From Rhipidocladum racemiflorum (Eukaryota > Streptophyta > Magnoliopsida > Poales > Poaceae): a stretch of DNA of 64,000 bases. The notes under the pieces are model-generated. The model ran no database searches. It saw only the letters and a program-made list of their open reading frames with translations, and was not told the origin of the DNA. The position numbers and the translations under genes are program-made. Below, one piece after another: positions 9,799 through 21,384 of this stretch (position 1 is the first letter of the stretch; every line of letters starts with the position of its first letter). Location of the stretch: contig CM070579.1 in assembly GCA_036346355.1 (NCBI GenBank), positions 9,734,001 through 9,798,000 on the forward strand, written 5' to 3'.

Positions 9799-11621
9799 TG
9801 TGAATCATGTGATGAAAAATTGGCTTGATCATGTGATGAAAAATTGGCTTGATAATGTGCTGAAAAATTGATTAGGTTTAATCTTGCAAAATTGCTTGCA
9901 TAAAGGGTCAAACATTCAAACATCCAAAAACAGAGACTTTGCATTTGCGCCAGACTAAACATCCAAAAAACAGTGAGTTTCGCATGTATGACGGACCAAA
10001 GTCTTTGGTCTGTCATAAACGTGATTTTGATGCTTTTACGCTTGTTCAAGAAATCGCGTTTTTCCCATGCATGACGGACCAAATTTTTTGGTCCGCCATA
10101 CACATGCGTTTTGGCGATCTCGTTTTTCCCATGCATGACGGACCAAATTTTTTGGTCCGCCATACACATGCGTTTTGGCGATCTCGTTTTTCCCATGCAT
10201 GACGGACCAAATTTTTTGGTCCGCCATACACATGCGTTTTGGCGATCTCGCTTTTCCCATGCATGACGGACCAAATTTTTTGGTCCGCCATACACATGCT
10301 TTTTGGCGATCTCGTTTTTCCCATGCATGACGGACCAAATTTTTTGGTCCGCCATACACATGCTTTTGGCGATCTGTCCGGCGTGAATGGCTTTTTGCTC
10401 GATTAGGGTTTGTGCAAATTTGGACTTTGAATTTTGATTTGTTTTTGAGATTATGAAATTTGTGAGAATTTCATGATGCTTGAAGTGGACTTTATGCAAT
10501 GCTCAAGTGAGTAGTTGCATGGATTGACATTGAGTCAAGTCGTGGACTTGTGCTCGGATTTGTTTTGTGGTTTGTTCATGTGCAGGTATTGCTCGAAGAC
10601 GAATGTGGTCGATGACGGGACCGGAACTAGGTTCATGGAGGAACTGAGGTTCGGGACTAAGTTCAGGAGGAACTGAGGTCTTGGTGGTCAAGGATGTCAT
10701 GCGGGACGTTCGGGCTAAGAGAATGGTGCACATGAAGAATGGTTAGTCACGTGAGAATGGCAGGAGGTCATTCGCGTGCAAAGTGTTAGTCACGTGAGTA
10801 TGGCAGGTGGCCATACGCGTGCAAAGTGTTAGTCACGTGAGTATGGTAGGGTTACCATACGCGTGCAAGAGTTGTACTCGGCCAGGTTGGGCCAAGTAGA
10901 GTTGTGTTGGATACGGATTGCTTCTAGGGAATAGGAATCATATTCAGAACTCTTTGTGGGTTGGTGCTTTAAATAGGTGGGGGGTCTCCTGTTGAAAGGC
11001 ACCAAGCAGAGCTAAGCGCATCAAGCATTGAGCTTGGTTTTAGGGTTTGTACTCTTTTGATGGGAGTATTTTAGACAAAAGAAATAAAGATCAATTCTTC
11101 TAGTTCCCACATTGCTTCAACGTTCTCTTTTTGGTTCTTGTTTGCATGCTTGTTCTAGTTCTAGATTGGTTTTTTGTTCTTTAAGTTTTATCTTGATTTG
11201 ATCCATCAAAAACTTCTCTAGGGTATTGATCTAGTGTTTCTCAAAGTCTAGTTGATCAATCTTTTGTCGTTCTTGTTTAAACTTGAAGTTTTGATTAGAT
11301 TGATTCTCGTCAAGTTCTGGATTAGCAAGCTTGCGAAGCTCATAACTTTTGATCCGTAAGTCCGATCGAGCTGATTCTTTTTGGGTTAGATTCGTATTGA
11401 AATCTAGTTTCTCGTGTCCCAATTTCAGATCAATCTAACGGTTGGATCTCCGGGAATTTGCGTTTTACCGAACCTCTGTCCTTCTGTTTTTGTCGAAAAC
11501 GAGGCAATTATTTGGTTCTGTTTTAGGGGTGAACTTTTAATAGGTCAAGAATTTGGTTTTAGCTTCCGCACAATCATTCACCCCCCCTCTGATTGCTATA
11601 TTCGTATACTTCGATCCTACA
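9799..11621 (+). repeat. 5' LTR of copia element (1,823 bp)
   Basis: Carries two 27-28 bp near-repeats at its very start (TGATGAAAAATTGGCTTGAT...), five copies of a 64-bp hairpin unit, and three related GTCACGTGAGTATGG blocks (about 10745-10850, with the CACGTG bZIP/bHLH core). A TTTAAATA-type promoter candidate is near 10969. Ends in a poly-C run and TCCTACA. Confidence 0.93.
10067..10386. repeat. 64-bp hairpin minisatellite, five units, in 5' LTR
   Basis: Units begin at 10067, 10131, 10195, 10259 and 10323, exactly 64 bp apart. Each contains a perfect 9-nt inverted repeat (CGGACCAAA / TTTGGTCCG around TTT) followed by CGCCATACACATGC and GGCGATCTCG. The 3' LTR has only four units. Long ORFs across the array, on both strands, are a by-product of the repeat. 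Confidence 0.93.
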
Positions 11622-11623
11622 AG

Positions 11624-11635
11624 TGGTATCAGAGC
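11624..11635 (+). promoter_or_regulatory. Primer binding site (initiator tRNA-Met)
   Basis: TGGTATCAGAGC, two bases after the 5' LTR end, is the standard plant copia minus-strand primer site complementary to the 3' end of initiator tRNA-Met. Confidence 0.95.
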
Positions 11636-11673
11636 AAGGTTTTTCTAATCTATCTTAATCGGTGATTAGATCA

Positions 11674-13640
11674 ATGGATCGTTATTCGACAAAACCTTGT
11701 GTGTTCGATGGTGTTGATTTTTAGTTTTGGAAGGCCAAGATGGAGGCATTCATCCAAGCACAAGGCTTCACAATTTGGGAGAAGGTGTACAAGCCATACC
11801 AAATTCCTGCAAACGACAACGTTAACGACACCAATCGCACACATGTTGAAGCAAATAGCAAGGCGCGCAACTTGATCATCCAAGGCTTGGGACGCAGCGA
11901 CTTTGATCGTGTGGTTCATCTTCGATCCGCATATGAGGTATGGAAATCTCTTTGTGATTACCATGAGGGTTCTAACACTGTCAAAGAGGTTCGCCAAGAT
12001 ATTTACAAAAAAGAATACATGCGTTTTGAGATGAAACCTAGTGAATCTGTAGATGACTTCTTTGCACATTTCAATAAAATTCTTAGCAATCTACGTCTTT
12101 GTTGGAGTTAGCTACACGATCTTGAAAATGCTCGACAATTGCTTAGTGCTTTGGACATGTCTGTGTGGGAGATGAAAGTAACATCTATACAAGAATCTAC
12201 TACCATGAGCACACTCACATTAGATGTTCTTTACTCTAAGTTGAAAACTCATGAGTTGGATGTTCTTGCCAGGAAGGGTAACATTAAATCAATTGCTTTG
12301 ATCTCTAACCCTAACATGTCAAATGCAAATTCTTCTTCTAGCTTTGCCTTGTCTTCCATGTCTTCTTTAACAGATGAGCAACTTGAAGAGTTTCCTGAAG
12401 AAGATCTGGCACTACTCTCTTCTCGCTTTAACAAAGCTTTGCAGAATGTGAGAATGAGAAAGAGAGGTGGTCCTCCAAGATGCTATGAGTGTGGTGACCT
12501 CAACCATATTCGCACAAATTGTCCTAAGCTTGCAGGAAAAACATCAAAGGAAGAGAAGGACAACGACAGAAGGAATGAGAAGAAAAGGTTCTCGTCAAAT
12601 GATAGGAAGAAGAAGAACTTCATCAACCGCAAGGTGGTTCACCGAGTTCTTTCCGCTCTTGAACAAGTCAATTTGAGCGATGTGGACTCAGGAAGCAGCG
12701 AAGATGATGCTACTCCAAGCAAGCATGATTTGATGGGATTGTGTCTCATGGCAAGCAGCAAGGATAGCTTCACAGGGGCGACCACGACAGCGACTTCAAT
12801 GAGGTAGATCCCTCTTATGATGAATTAGCTATTCTTTGTTGCTCGTCTTGGAAAATTGCTTGACAAACGTGATAAGAAAATTAAGAAACATGATTTCATT
12901 ATTGAATCATTGAATGCTGAAATTGCTAGACTTAAGACTTTGATTCCTAGTGATGATACTTGCAAATCATGTGACTTAATTTACAATGAGCTCACCTTGC
13001 TTAGGAAAGAACATGCCCTTTTGTTGCATCTAAATGAGAAAATGAGAAACATGTTGTACATGCTAGCTGTTCCACTGATGATTTGCATAGTTCAACTTCT
13101 TGTTCTAAATGCTCAACTCTTGAATTAAAATTGAAAGATGCAAATGCGAGGGTTTCTCAATTGACTGATAATCTGCTTTCACATGAAATTCTTTCATGCT
13201 CAACTTGTCGCAAGCAAAAAGGAAAAGTGGACGTTCCCTGCAATAATTGTTTAATTCTTGCTAAGAAAGTTGATTACCTGCAAAACTCTTTGGAACGATT
13301 CACTAATAGCAAGAAAAAATTGAACATGATTTTGGATCAATCTAAGGTTAGCTCAAACAAGAGAGGTTTAGGTTTTGATCTTCATGCTTCATTTGAAACT
13401 AAACCTCGCACTGTTGTTAATGCTCCTTGCAATAACAAAATTGAGATTCTTAATGAGCCTAAAAAGATTGCTTTTAAATCTGCTGGTTTTCTTTCTTCTA
13501 CTATGATGAATGCAAAATGTGCTTCTACTGTTAAAGCCAAACTTCATGCTAAGTACACTTGCACTCATTGTGGTAGAGATGGACATCTAGTAGATTTTTG
13601 CTTTAGACTAGCCAGACAAAGAAAGGAAAGAAATGACTAA
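11674..13640 (+). pseudogene. gag: copia gag with two zinc knuckles, broken
   Basis: Capsid/nucleocapsid polyprotein. The start ATG at 11674 follows the PBS closely. Recognisable parts: N-terminal gag (FIQAQGFTIWEKVY, YEVWKSLCDYHEGS), a CCHC knuckle CYECGDLNHIRTNC (about 12480), a Lys/Glu-rich coiled-coil-like middle, and a second knuckle CTHCGRDGHLVDFC (about 13560). Breaks: TAG at 11722 (codon 17), TAG at 12109, TAG at 12805, and a frame change between about 13060 and 13100. The long second part with an extra knuckle is characteristic of the SIRE/Maximus group. Not expected to give full-length Gag. Confidence 0.9.
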
Positions 13641-15104
13641 GGCTAGGTCTAACTTCAGAAGAGCACACTTTGCTTCTCACTATGCGCCTAGAGTGTTGAA
13701 AACACCTTACATTCCTATAAACATGGGAAAAAGAAAAGCTGATTTTGTGCATAAAAATTCTCGTGTTGTGCCTATCTTGTTGTGCGTCGTGTGTCTCAAG
13801 ATTGGATTCCCAAAAATCTCATTCCTAACCCCAAGATCGAGACCTCGACATGTTTTGTTGCTATGTAGGCTTCTCGCGAGGAAGGAGAACATATGGCTAG
13901 TGGATTAGGATGCTCACGCCACATGTCCGGTGATAAGAATTGGTTCTCCTCCCTCACTCGTGCATCTCGTGCTGAAAGTGTTACTTTTGGAGATGCTTCT
14001 TCCTCTTTTGTTGTGGCAAAAGGTACAGTAAAGGTAAGTGACAAGTTTATGTTCAAAGATGTGGCTCTTGTTGAAAATTTGAAATATAACTTGCTTTCTG
14101 TCTCACAAATGCTTGATGAAGATCTTGAGATAAGCTTTAAGAAAAATGAATGCAAAGTGCTAGATGCTTCAGGTGATCTTGTGTTCAAAATTTCTCGTTT
14201 TGGAAGAGTCTTTAAAGCTGATTTTGATGCATCACCTTCTTTTAAGCATAGGTGTCTAATTGCCAATGTTTCTAAAGACTTATTCTTTTGGCATCGTAGA
14301 CTTGGTCATGTTGGTTTTGATCATCTTACTCGTGTAAGTGGTTTAGATCTTATACGTGGCTTGCCTAAGCTTAAGGGTGATAGCAATCTAGTATGTTCTT
14401 CTTGTAGACATGGTAAGATGATTGCAGGTTCACATCCACCTCTTACCATAGTGATGACAAACGCTCCAGACAGCTTCTACATCTTGATCTGATTGGACCA
14501 TCTCGAGTCCAATCCTTTGGAGGCAAATGGTATGTGCTTGTGATTGTTGATGATTTTTTTAGATACTCTTGGGTATACTTTATGGCATCTAAGGATGAGG
14601 CTTTTAGTCATTTTAGAAGTCTTGTTCTTAGGCTTTCTATTGATCATCCAGGAGCTCTCAAAGCTATTAGAAGTGATAATGGAACTGAATTCAAAAATGC
14701 TTCTTTTGATCACTTTTGTCTTGAAAAGGAATTGATCATCAATTTTCATCTCCTAGAGTGCCTCAACAAAATGGTGTAGTTGAAAGGAAAAATAGAACGT
14801 TGGTTGAGATGGCTAGAACCATGTTAGATGAACATCACACTCCTAGAAACTTTTGGGTGAAGCGATTTCAATCGCATGTTATGTTTCAAACCGTGTGTTT
14901 TTGAGATCAAAATTGGGTAAGACTCCATATGAGCTTCGGTTTGGGCACAGGCCTACTGTTTCTCACTTTAGGGTTTTTGGATGCAAATGCTTTGTCTTGA
15001 AATCTGGAAATCTTGATAAATTTGAAGCTAGATCAATGGATGGCTTTTTCCTTGGATATCCTGCTCATACTCGTGGCTATCGTGGTGCTTGTTTTGGAGA
15101 CTAA
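13633..15104 (+). pseudogene. pol (PR-IN): copia protease and integrase, broken
   Basis: 13893-14492 encodes the protease remainder (SRHMSGD) and the GAG-pre-integrase zinc region (WHRRLGHVGFDHL...CSSCRHGKM). 14534-14779 carries the integrase core (IVDDFFRYSWVYF; RSDNGTEF). 14853-15104 is the integrase C-terminal part (GKTPYELRFGHRP, VFGCKCFV). A single-base loss near 13904 destroys the frame exactly at the aspartic protease active site (…LVD, then a stop). Further frame changes occur at about 14490, 14765 and 15100. No active enzyme expected. Confidence 0.88.
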
Positions 15105-15382
15105 CAAAATTGTGGAAACTTGTGAAGTTACTTTTGATGAGGCTAGTCCAGGCACTAGTCCAAGTGATGCAGTCTGACGCATATGTTCAGGGGGAGAAAA
15201 TCTTTGAAGATAATGATGATGTTGAAGATGAGGTCTTGACTATTTCTAATGCACAACAAGTGTAGCACCTTTGGCACCTACTACTACATCACCTACAGAC
15301 TAACCATCCTCAAGCTACAACATCATCTGTACATGCTGAAAATGAAGAAGGAGAAGGAGAAGTCTCAAAAGCCAATGCTCCC

Positions 15383-16900
15383 TTGCACATTCGTAAAATG
15401 CATCCATCTGAACAAATGATTGGAGACCTAAATGAGAGAGTCACTCGATCCAGGTTTATTCATTCGACACTCATGCTCATTCTCGCTTTAGTTGCTTCCT
15501 TTGAACCCAAAGATATATCTCATGCATTATCTGACGAATCTTGGATCAATGCCATGCATGAAGAATTAGAGAATTTTGAACGAAATAAAGTTTGGAAACT
15601 TGTCTCACCACCTCCAGATTTTAATGTTATTGGAACTAGATGGGTTTTCAAAAATAAACAAAGTGAGGATGGTGTTGTTGTTAGAAACAAGGCTAGATTG
15701 GTTGCTCAAGGTTACACTCAAATTGAAGGCTTAGATTTTGATGAAACCTTTGCTCCTGTTGCTAGAATTGAAGCCATTAGAATCCTTTTAGCTTTTGCTG
15801 CATCCAAAGGTTTCAAATTGTATCAAATGGATGTGAAAAGTGCTTTTCTGAATGGCTACATAAATGAGGAGGTTTATGTCAAGCAACCACCTGGTTTTGA
15901 AAATCCAAAGTTTCCAAATCATGTGTTCAAACTAACAAAAGCTTTGTATGGTTTGAAACAAGCCCCTAGAGCATGGTATGATAGGCTAAAAACCTTTTTA
16001 CTTGAAAAGGGCTTTTTAATGGGAAAGGTTGACAAAACTCTCTTTTTACTCAAGCAAGGCAATGATCAACTATTCGTTCATATTTATGTTGATGATATTA
16101 TCTTTGGTGGTTCATCTCATGTTTTAGTGTCTGAGTTTTTAGAAACAATGAGGAAGGAGTTTGAGATGAGTATGATGGGTGAGTTGACATACTTTTTGGG
16201 ATTTCAAATCAAGCAAACGAAGGATGGTACTTTTGTGCATCAAAACAAATATACAAGAGACTTGCTACATCGTTTTGGGATGGAAAACAGCAAGCCGATC
16301 ATGACACCTATGGAGAGCACTTGCGCACTTGACCCTGATGAAGATGGTGAGCCGGTTGATCAAAAGGAATATAGAAGCATGATAGGTTCACTTTTGTACC
16401 TCACTGCATCAAGGCCGGATATACAATTTCTTTGTGTGCTTGTGTGCTCGTTTTCAAGCTTCCCCACGTGCTTCACATCGACAAGCTATCAAAAGGATTT
16501 TCAGGTATCTTCATGGAACTCAAGATTTTGGCATTTGGCTTTACTGCTTCCTCATGCATTAGTTTGAGATCTTTTTCGATGCTGATTTTGGAGGATGTAG
16601 AATTGATAGGAAGAGCACTTCGGTTCATGTCACTTCTTGGGAAATTCTCTCATTGCATGGTCATCTAGAAAGCAATCTTCTGTTGCACAATCAAGCTGCT
16701 GAATCTGAATATGTGGTCTTTGCTAGTTGTTGTTCTCAAATTCTTTGGATAGTAGCTACACTTAAAGATTATGGGGTTATTTTGGATAGTGTTCCTCTTC
16801 GTGTGATAACACTAGTGCAATTTGCATTGCTAAGAACCCTGTGCAACATTCAAGAACAAAATATATTGACATCGATTTCACTTTCTTAGAGATCATGTTG
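15383..16900 (+). pseudogene. pol (RT-RH): copia reverse transcriptase / RNase H, RT largely open
   Basis: 15383-16567 is a 394-codon open frame. RT hallmarks: NKVWKLVSPP, TRWVFKNK, ARLVAQGYTQ, MDVKSAFLNG, LYGLKQAPRAWY and the catalytic YVDDIIFGG at about 16085-16111. It keeps frame to SRPDIQF (about 16430), then shifts. RNase H is only recognisable in pieces (SRKQSS/QAAESEYVVFASCCSQILW at about 16665-16755, in other frames). RT may be structurally complete but lacks an intact upstream polyprotein. Confidence 0.9.
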
Positions 16901-18174
16901 AAAAAGGCAACATTGTGCTTCATCATGTGGATCTTGAACATCAATTGGCAGACATTTTCACAAAACCTTTGTCTTCTTCTCGTTTTGCTTTTATTCGGGG
17001 AGAACTTGGAATTGTTCATCCAATGGGATTGTTTTGAGGGGGAGTTTCTTTGCCAAGTTCTTTCACTTGATGAGCTCACTTTATCATATTTCTTTATATA
17101 CTATATAATTGAGCTAATATATGATAATCTAAATTGTCTCACTTGAACTAAAAATGACATTGTGGAATTCCCTAGACTGATTGCCTATAGCTAAATACTC
17201 TGTGATATCTTACTCTTCTAGGCTTGTTATTGAATCTTCTTGACAAATTTGGGCTATGAAGCAAGTGTGTTTTCAGCTTTATTCTTTCATAAGACCTCTT
17301 AATCACTCTTGCATGTTTTACAATCAAAGAAAAAGAAAAGAAAAGGGAATAAAAAAAGGGGTAGTTAAAAGCTAAAGCTTCGAGTTATTTGCTTCAAGCA
17401 TGCTTCCCTTAAAATGGTTAAGATGTATGCTTCAAGCATGCCATTCCCTCAAAAACAAGATGTATGCTTCAAGCATGCCAATCCAAGGAAATAAAAGAAG
17501 TATGCTTCAAGCATGCCACATGCAGTTTACTATTTAAAGATTAATTTGGTCTACTAGATTGGAGTTGAAATCACTTGCTCGCCCAGAGTTGTTAGTTGTT
17601 TCAATTTTTGAGCTTTTGTTCTTCTACTGAGATCTTGCTTAGTACTTGGCTATAGTTGACTGAATTGAGGTTGAGATGCATGTCATTCCCTAACTTGTTA
17701 AAATCACTTCAAGATCATGTATTTTGCATATTATGTGATATATAAGGTTATATGATCGAATGAGCTCATCTTTTCTATTTTGGCACTCCTTTGTTTCTCA
17801 TTGTGAGATCATTGCTGCAAAAAGAAAAATTTTGAACAAATTCTTTCTTTTGTACTCTTGATGACTCCATTGTCAAAGGGGGAGAAATTTGGGAATCGTT
17901 GAAAAGTTTAAGAAAAAGGGGGAGAAGAAAAAGGGGGATTTGTTTCTAGCTTTTTGTGAGAAGTTTGGAGATTTTTAGGAATTTTGGACACATTGCACAT
18001 TCACACACATTTTCCTTCTCAGGGGGAGATTTTGTTTTGCATTTTGGTCAAAGGGGAATTCTGTGTTTTTCTCTTTTTGGTCCTTGATCTTTTGGATTTC
18101 AAAATCTTTTGTAAAGTGAATGCCAAATGTTCAATTCTATTTGGTGTTGCCAATGTTTTCATCAAGGGGGAGAT
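16901..18174 (+). other. Non-coding 3' region of copia element with repeated PPT-like motifs
   Basis: No coding frame is recognised. Polypurine motifs of the AGGGGGAG kind recur at about 17036, 17876, 17919 and 18021. The last (AAGGGGGAGAT, about 18164-18174) abuts the 3' LTR and is the probable true PPT. Four copies of TATGCTTCAAGCATGC-like palindromes lie between about 17393 and 17520. SIRE/Maximus elements have an env-like or non-coding stretch here. Confidence 0.75.
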
Positions 18175-19934
18175 TGTGAATCATGTGATGAAAAATTGGC
18201 TTGATCATGTGATGAAAAATTGGCTTGATAATGTGCTGAAAAATTGATTAGGTTTAATCTTGCAAAATTGCTTGCATAAAGGGCCAAACATTCAAACATC
18301 CAAAAACAGAGACTTTGCATTTGCGCCAGACCAAACATCCAAAAAACAGTGAGTTTCGCATGTATGACGGACCAAAGTCTTTGATGCATCATAAACGTGA
18401 TTTTGATGCTTTTACGCTTGTTCAAGAAATCGCGTTTTTCCCATGCATGACGGACCAAATTTTTTGGTCCGCCATATACATGCGTTTTGGCGATCTCGTT
18501 TTTCCCATGCATGACGGACCAAATTTTTTGGTCCGCCATACACATGCGTTTTGGCGATCTCGCTTTTCCCATGCATGATGGACCAAATTTTTTGGTCCGC
18601 CATACACATGCTTTTTGGCGATCTCGTTTTTCCCATGCATGACGGACCAAATTTTTTGGTCCGCCATATACATGCTTTTGGCGATCTGTCCGGCGTGAAT
18701 GGCTTTTTGCTCGATTAGGGTTTGTGCAAATTTGGACTTTGAATTTTGATTTGTTTTTGAGATTATGAAATTTGTGAGAATTTCATGATGCTTGAAGTGG
18801 ACTTTATGCAATGCTCATGTGAGTAGTTGCATGGATTGACATTGAGTCAAGTCGTGGACTTGTGCTCGGATTTGTTTTGTGGTTTGTTCATGTGCAGGTA
18901 TTGCTCGAAGACGAATGTGGTCGATGACGGGACCGGAACTAGGTTCATGGAGGAATCGAGGTTCGGGACTAAGTTCAGGAGGAACCGAGGTCTTGGTGGT
19001 CAAGGATGTCATGCGGGGCGTTCGGGCTAAGAGAATGGTGCACATGAAGAATGGTTAGTCACGTGAGAATGGCAGGAGGTCATTCGCGTGCAAAGTGTTA
19101 GTCACGTGAGTATGGCAGGTGGCCATACGCGTGCAAAGTGTTAGTCACGTGAGTATGGTAGGGTTACCATACGCGTGTAAGAGTTGTACTCGGCCAGGTT
19201 GGGCCAAGTAGAGTTGTGTTGGATACGGATTGCTTCTAGGGAATAGGAATCGTATTCAGAACTCTTTGTGGGTTGGTGCTTTAAATAGGTGGGGGGTCTC
19301 CTGTTGAAAGGCACCAAGCAGAGCTAAGCGCATCAAGCCTTGAGCTTGGTTTTAGGGTTTGTACTCTTTTGATGGGAGTATTTTAGACAAAAGAAATAAA
19401 GATCAATTCTTCTAGTTCCCACATTGCTTCAACGTTCTCTTTTTGGTTCTTGTTTGCATGCTTGTTCTAGTTCTAGATTGGTTTTTTGTTCTTTAAGTTT
19501 TATCTTGATTTGATCCATCAAAAACTTCTCTAGGGTATTGATCTAGTGTTTCTCAAAGTCTAGTTGATCAATCTTTTGTCGTTCTTGTTTAAACTTGAAG
19601 TTTTGATTAGATTGATTCTCGTCAAGTTCTGGATCAGCAAGCTTGCGAAGCTCATAACTTTTGATCCGTAAGTCCAATCGAGCTGATTCTTTTTGGTTTC
19701 GATTCGTATTGAAATCTAGTTTCTCGTGTCCAAATTTCAGATCAATCTAACGGTTGGATCTCCGGGAATTTGCATTTTACCGAACCTCTGTCCTTCTGTT
19801 TTTGTCGAAAACGAGGCAATTATTTGGTTCTGTTTTAGGGGTGAACTTTTAATAGGTCAAGAATTTGGTTTTAGCTTCCGCACAATCATTCACCCCCCCC
19901 TCTGATTGCTATATTCGTATACTTCGATCCTACA
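18175..19934 (+). repeat. 3' LTR of copia element (1,760 bp)
   Basis: Same start and end as the 5' LTR. It is shorter by 63 bp: one fewer 64-bp hairpin unit (units at 18443, 18507, 18571, 18635) and one extra C in the terminal poly-C run. By eye only about 20 base substitutions separate the two LTRs, roughly 1%. Confidence 0.93.
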
Positions 19935-20122
19935 GGAACTAAATCTTCTCGATCCATAGTCGTGTTCAACAAGCTCGTTATGAAAACTTTATAATCATTT
20001 GGCAGAAGCCTACAGATGATACCAGAATAGATGTTTTTATTGCGCCATGCTAAGTTTTCTCCCCTATTGCTAGTAGGTTGATGGGTCACATGCCCGGCAC
20101 ATATGTTTTGGCCTTGCTTGTT
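19935..20122 (-). pseudogene. Old copia gag fragment, split by younger insertions
   Basis: On the minus strand the segment reads IICRLLPNDYKVFITSLL, resembling the gag pattern L-x-LPxxYxxFVTSLL of copia elements. It is interrupted on the left by the 10-kb copia element (TSD GGAAC) and on the right by the minus-strand copia element (TSD CATAA, 20123-20127). Its continuation is probably within 9680-9798. Confidence 0.5.
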
Positions 20123-20127
20123 CATAA

Positions 20128-20324
20128 TGAAAGAGTGAAAGCGAGAGATGGTTTGGTGAATCACACTTATTCATTCCATGGAGAGAATACGTATATATAG
20201 TACAATGTAGGCATGCAGCGCATGCACACATGCATGGCAAGCACCGGCCAATAACGAGCCTAATTGCCGGGAGGCTAAATTAGGAAAGAGCTGATAATAC
20301 AAATAATGTTTACATATTCCAATA
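20128..20324 (-). repeat. 3' LTR of the minus-strand copia element (197 bp)
   Basis: Starts TGAAAGAGTG and ends TTCCAATA on the plus strand. The terminal dinucleotide has mutated (TG to TA on the minus strand) compared with TTCCAACA in the other LTR. About ten differences from the 5' LTR over shared sequence suggest an older insertion than the 10-kb copia. Confidence 0.9.
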
Positions 20325-20384
20325 GCCCCCCGCAGTGTCAGCCGGGAGGAGAACGGATGTTGAGACTGGACCAAAAATCGATGA

Positions 20385-21306
20385 AGATATCGGCATACTG
20401 CATGTTCGTCGGGACATACAAGACACGAATGTCACCAAGGGCGACTCATTCGCGAACGAAGTGGAGGTCAATCTCCACATGCTTGGTGCCTTGGTGCTGG
20501 ATCGGGTTGGTGGACAAGTAAACGGCGCTGATGTTGTCGCAGTAGACGAGGGTGGCCTTCTTGGGCGGTTGATGTAGCTCAAGAATGAGTTGACGAAGCC
20601 AGCATGCTTCGGCTGCGGCATTGGCAACGCCTCGATACTTAGCTTCAACGCTAGAGCGGGACACTATATTCTATCACTTAGAGGACCAGGAGATGAGATT
20701 GTCTCCAAGGAAGAGACAATAACCAGAGGTGGAGCGACGGGTGTCCGGGCAACCAGCCCAGTTAGCATCAGAGTAGACGATGAGGTCATGGGTGGAGCCA
20801 CGACCGAGGTGAAGTCCGAAACCCATAATACCTTTAAGGTATCGCAGAATCCGCTTGATCAACTGGAAATGTTGTTCTCGAGGATCATGTATGTGAAGGC
20901 AAACTTGTTGAACTGCATGGGTGATGTCCGGATGGGTAAATGTGAGACACTGCAAGGCTCTGGCTAGACTTCAATAGAGAGTGGGCTTGGAGACGGGATC
21001 ACCGGTGGATGTAGATAGCTTAGACTAAGCTTCAATCGGTGTGGCACAAGGATTGCACAGTGTCATGTTGGCACATTGAAGAATTTCCGTCATGTACTTT
21101 CCTTGAGAGAGGAAAAGCCTAGCATCAGTGCAGCTAGCTGAAATGCCAAGGAAGTAATGTAAAGGCCCCAAGTCTGTCATGGCAAACTCTCGTTGGAGAA
21201 ATCCAATTATTCGTTGAAGTAGTGTAGTGGTGGACGCAGTATGGATGATATCGTCCACATACAATAACAGGTAGGCGATCTCTTTGCCAGTGGTGAAGAT
21301 GAACAA
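20385..21306 (-). pseudogene. pol (RT-RH): copia RT C-terminal part and RNase H, fragmented
   Basis: 21306-21025 holds the catalytic YVDDII motif and LGPLHYFLGI. 20955-20674 continues with HPDITHAVQQV, HFQLIKRILRYLKG, and the RNase H start VYSDANWAGCPDTRRSTSGY. 20664-20446 has SRSSVEAKYRGVANAAAEACWL and the CDNISAVYLSTNP/KHVEIDLHFVRE block. In-frame stops separate the pieces. Confidence 0.9.
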
Positions 21307-21384
21307 AGAAGGGTCGAATTTGCAGCTACTGAAGCTAATGGTCAGTGCAAAAGAGTGAAATCGACCAAACCACGCTCGAGGAGC

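Larger units (their letters stand above)
9799..19934 (+). mobile_element. Full-length Ty1/copia retrotransposon (10,136 bp), TSD GGAAC
   Basis: LTRs at 9799-11621 and 18175-19934 both start TGTGAATCATG and end TCGATCCTACA. GGAAC flanks both sides (9794-9798, 19935-19939). Order inside: PBS, gag with two zinc knuckles and a long coiled-coil-like section, protease, integrase, RT, RNase H remnant, then a long non-coding stretch with repeated AAGGGGGAG motifs before the 3' LTR. Large LTRs, extended gag and repeated PPT-like motifs fit the SIRE/Maximus lineage (family knowledge). Its reading frames are broken in many places, so it is non-autonomous. Confidence 0.95.

Noticed and set aside
10067..10386. 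CRISPR-like appearance of regularly spaced palindromes
   Set aside because: Units are contiguous tandem copies without unique spacers, inside a plant LTR; no cas genes.
9693..10499. 268-codon ORF with repeated YGGPKNLVRHAWEKRD, and similar ORFs at 18162-18811
   Set aside because: Translation of the 64-bp hairpin minisatellite. The repeat length is not a multiple of three, so the peptide cycles through frames, and no gene evidence exists.
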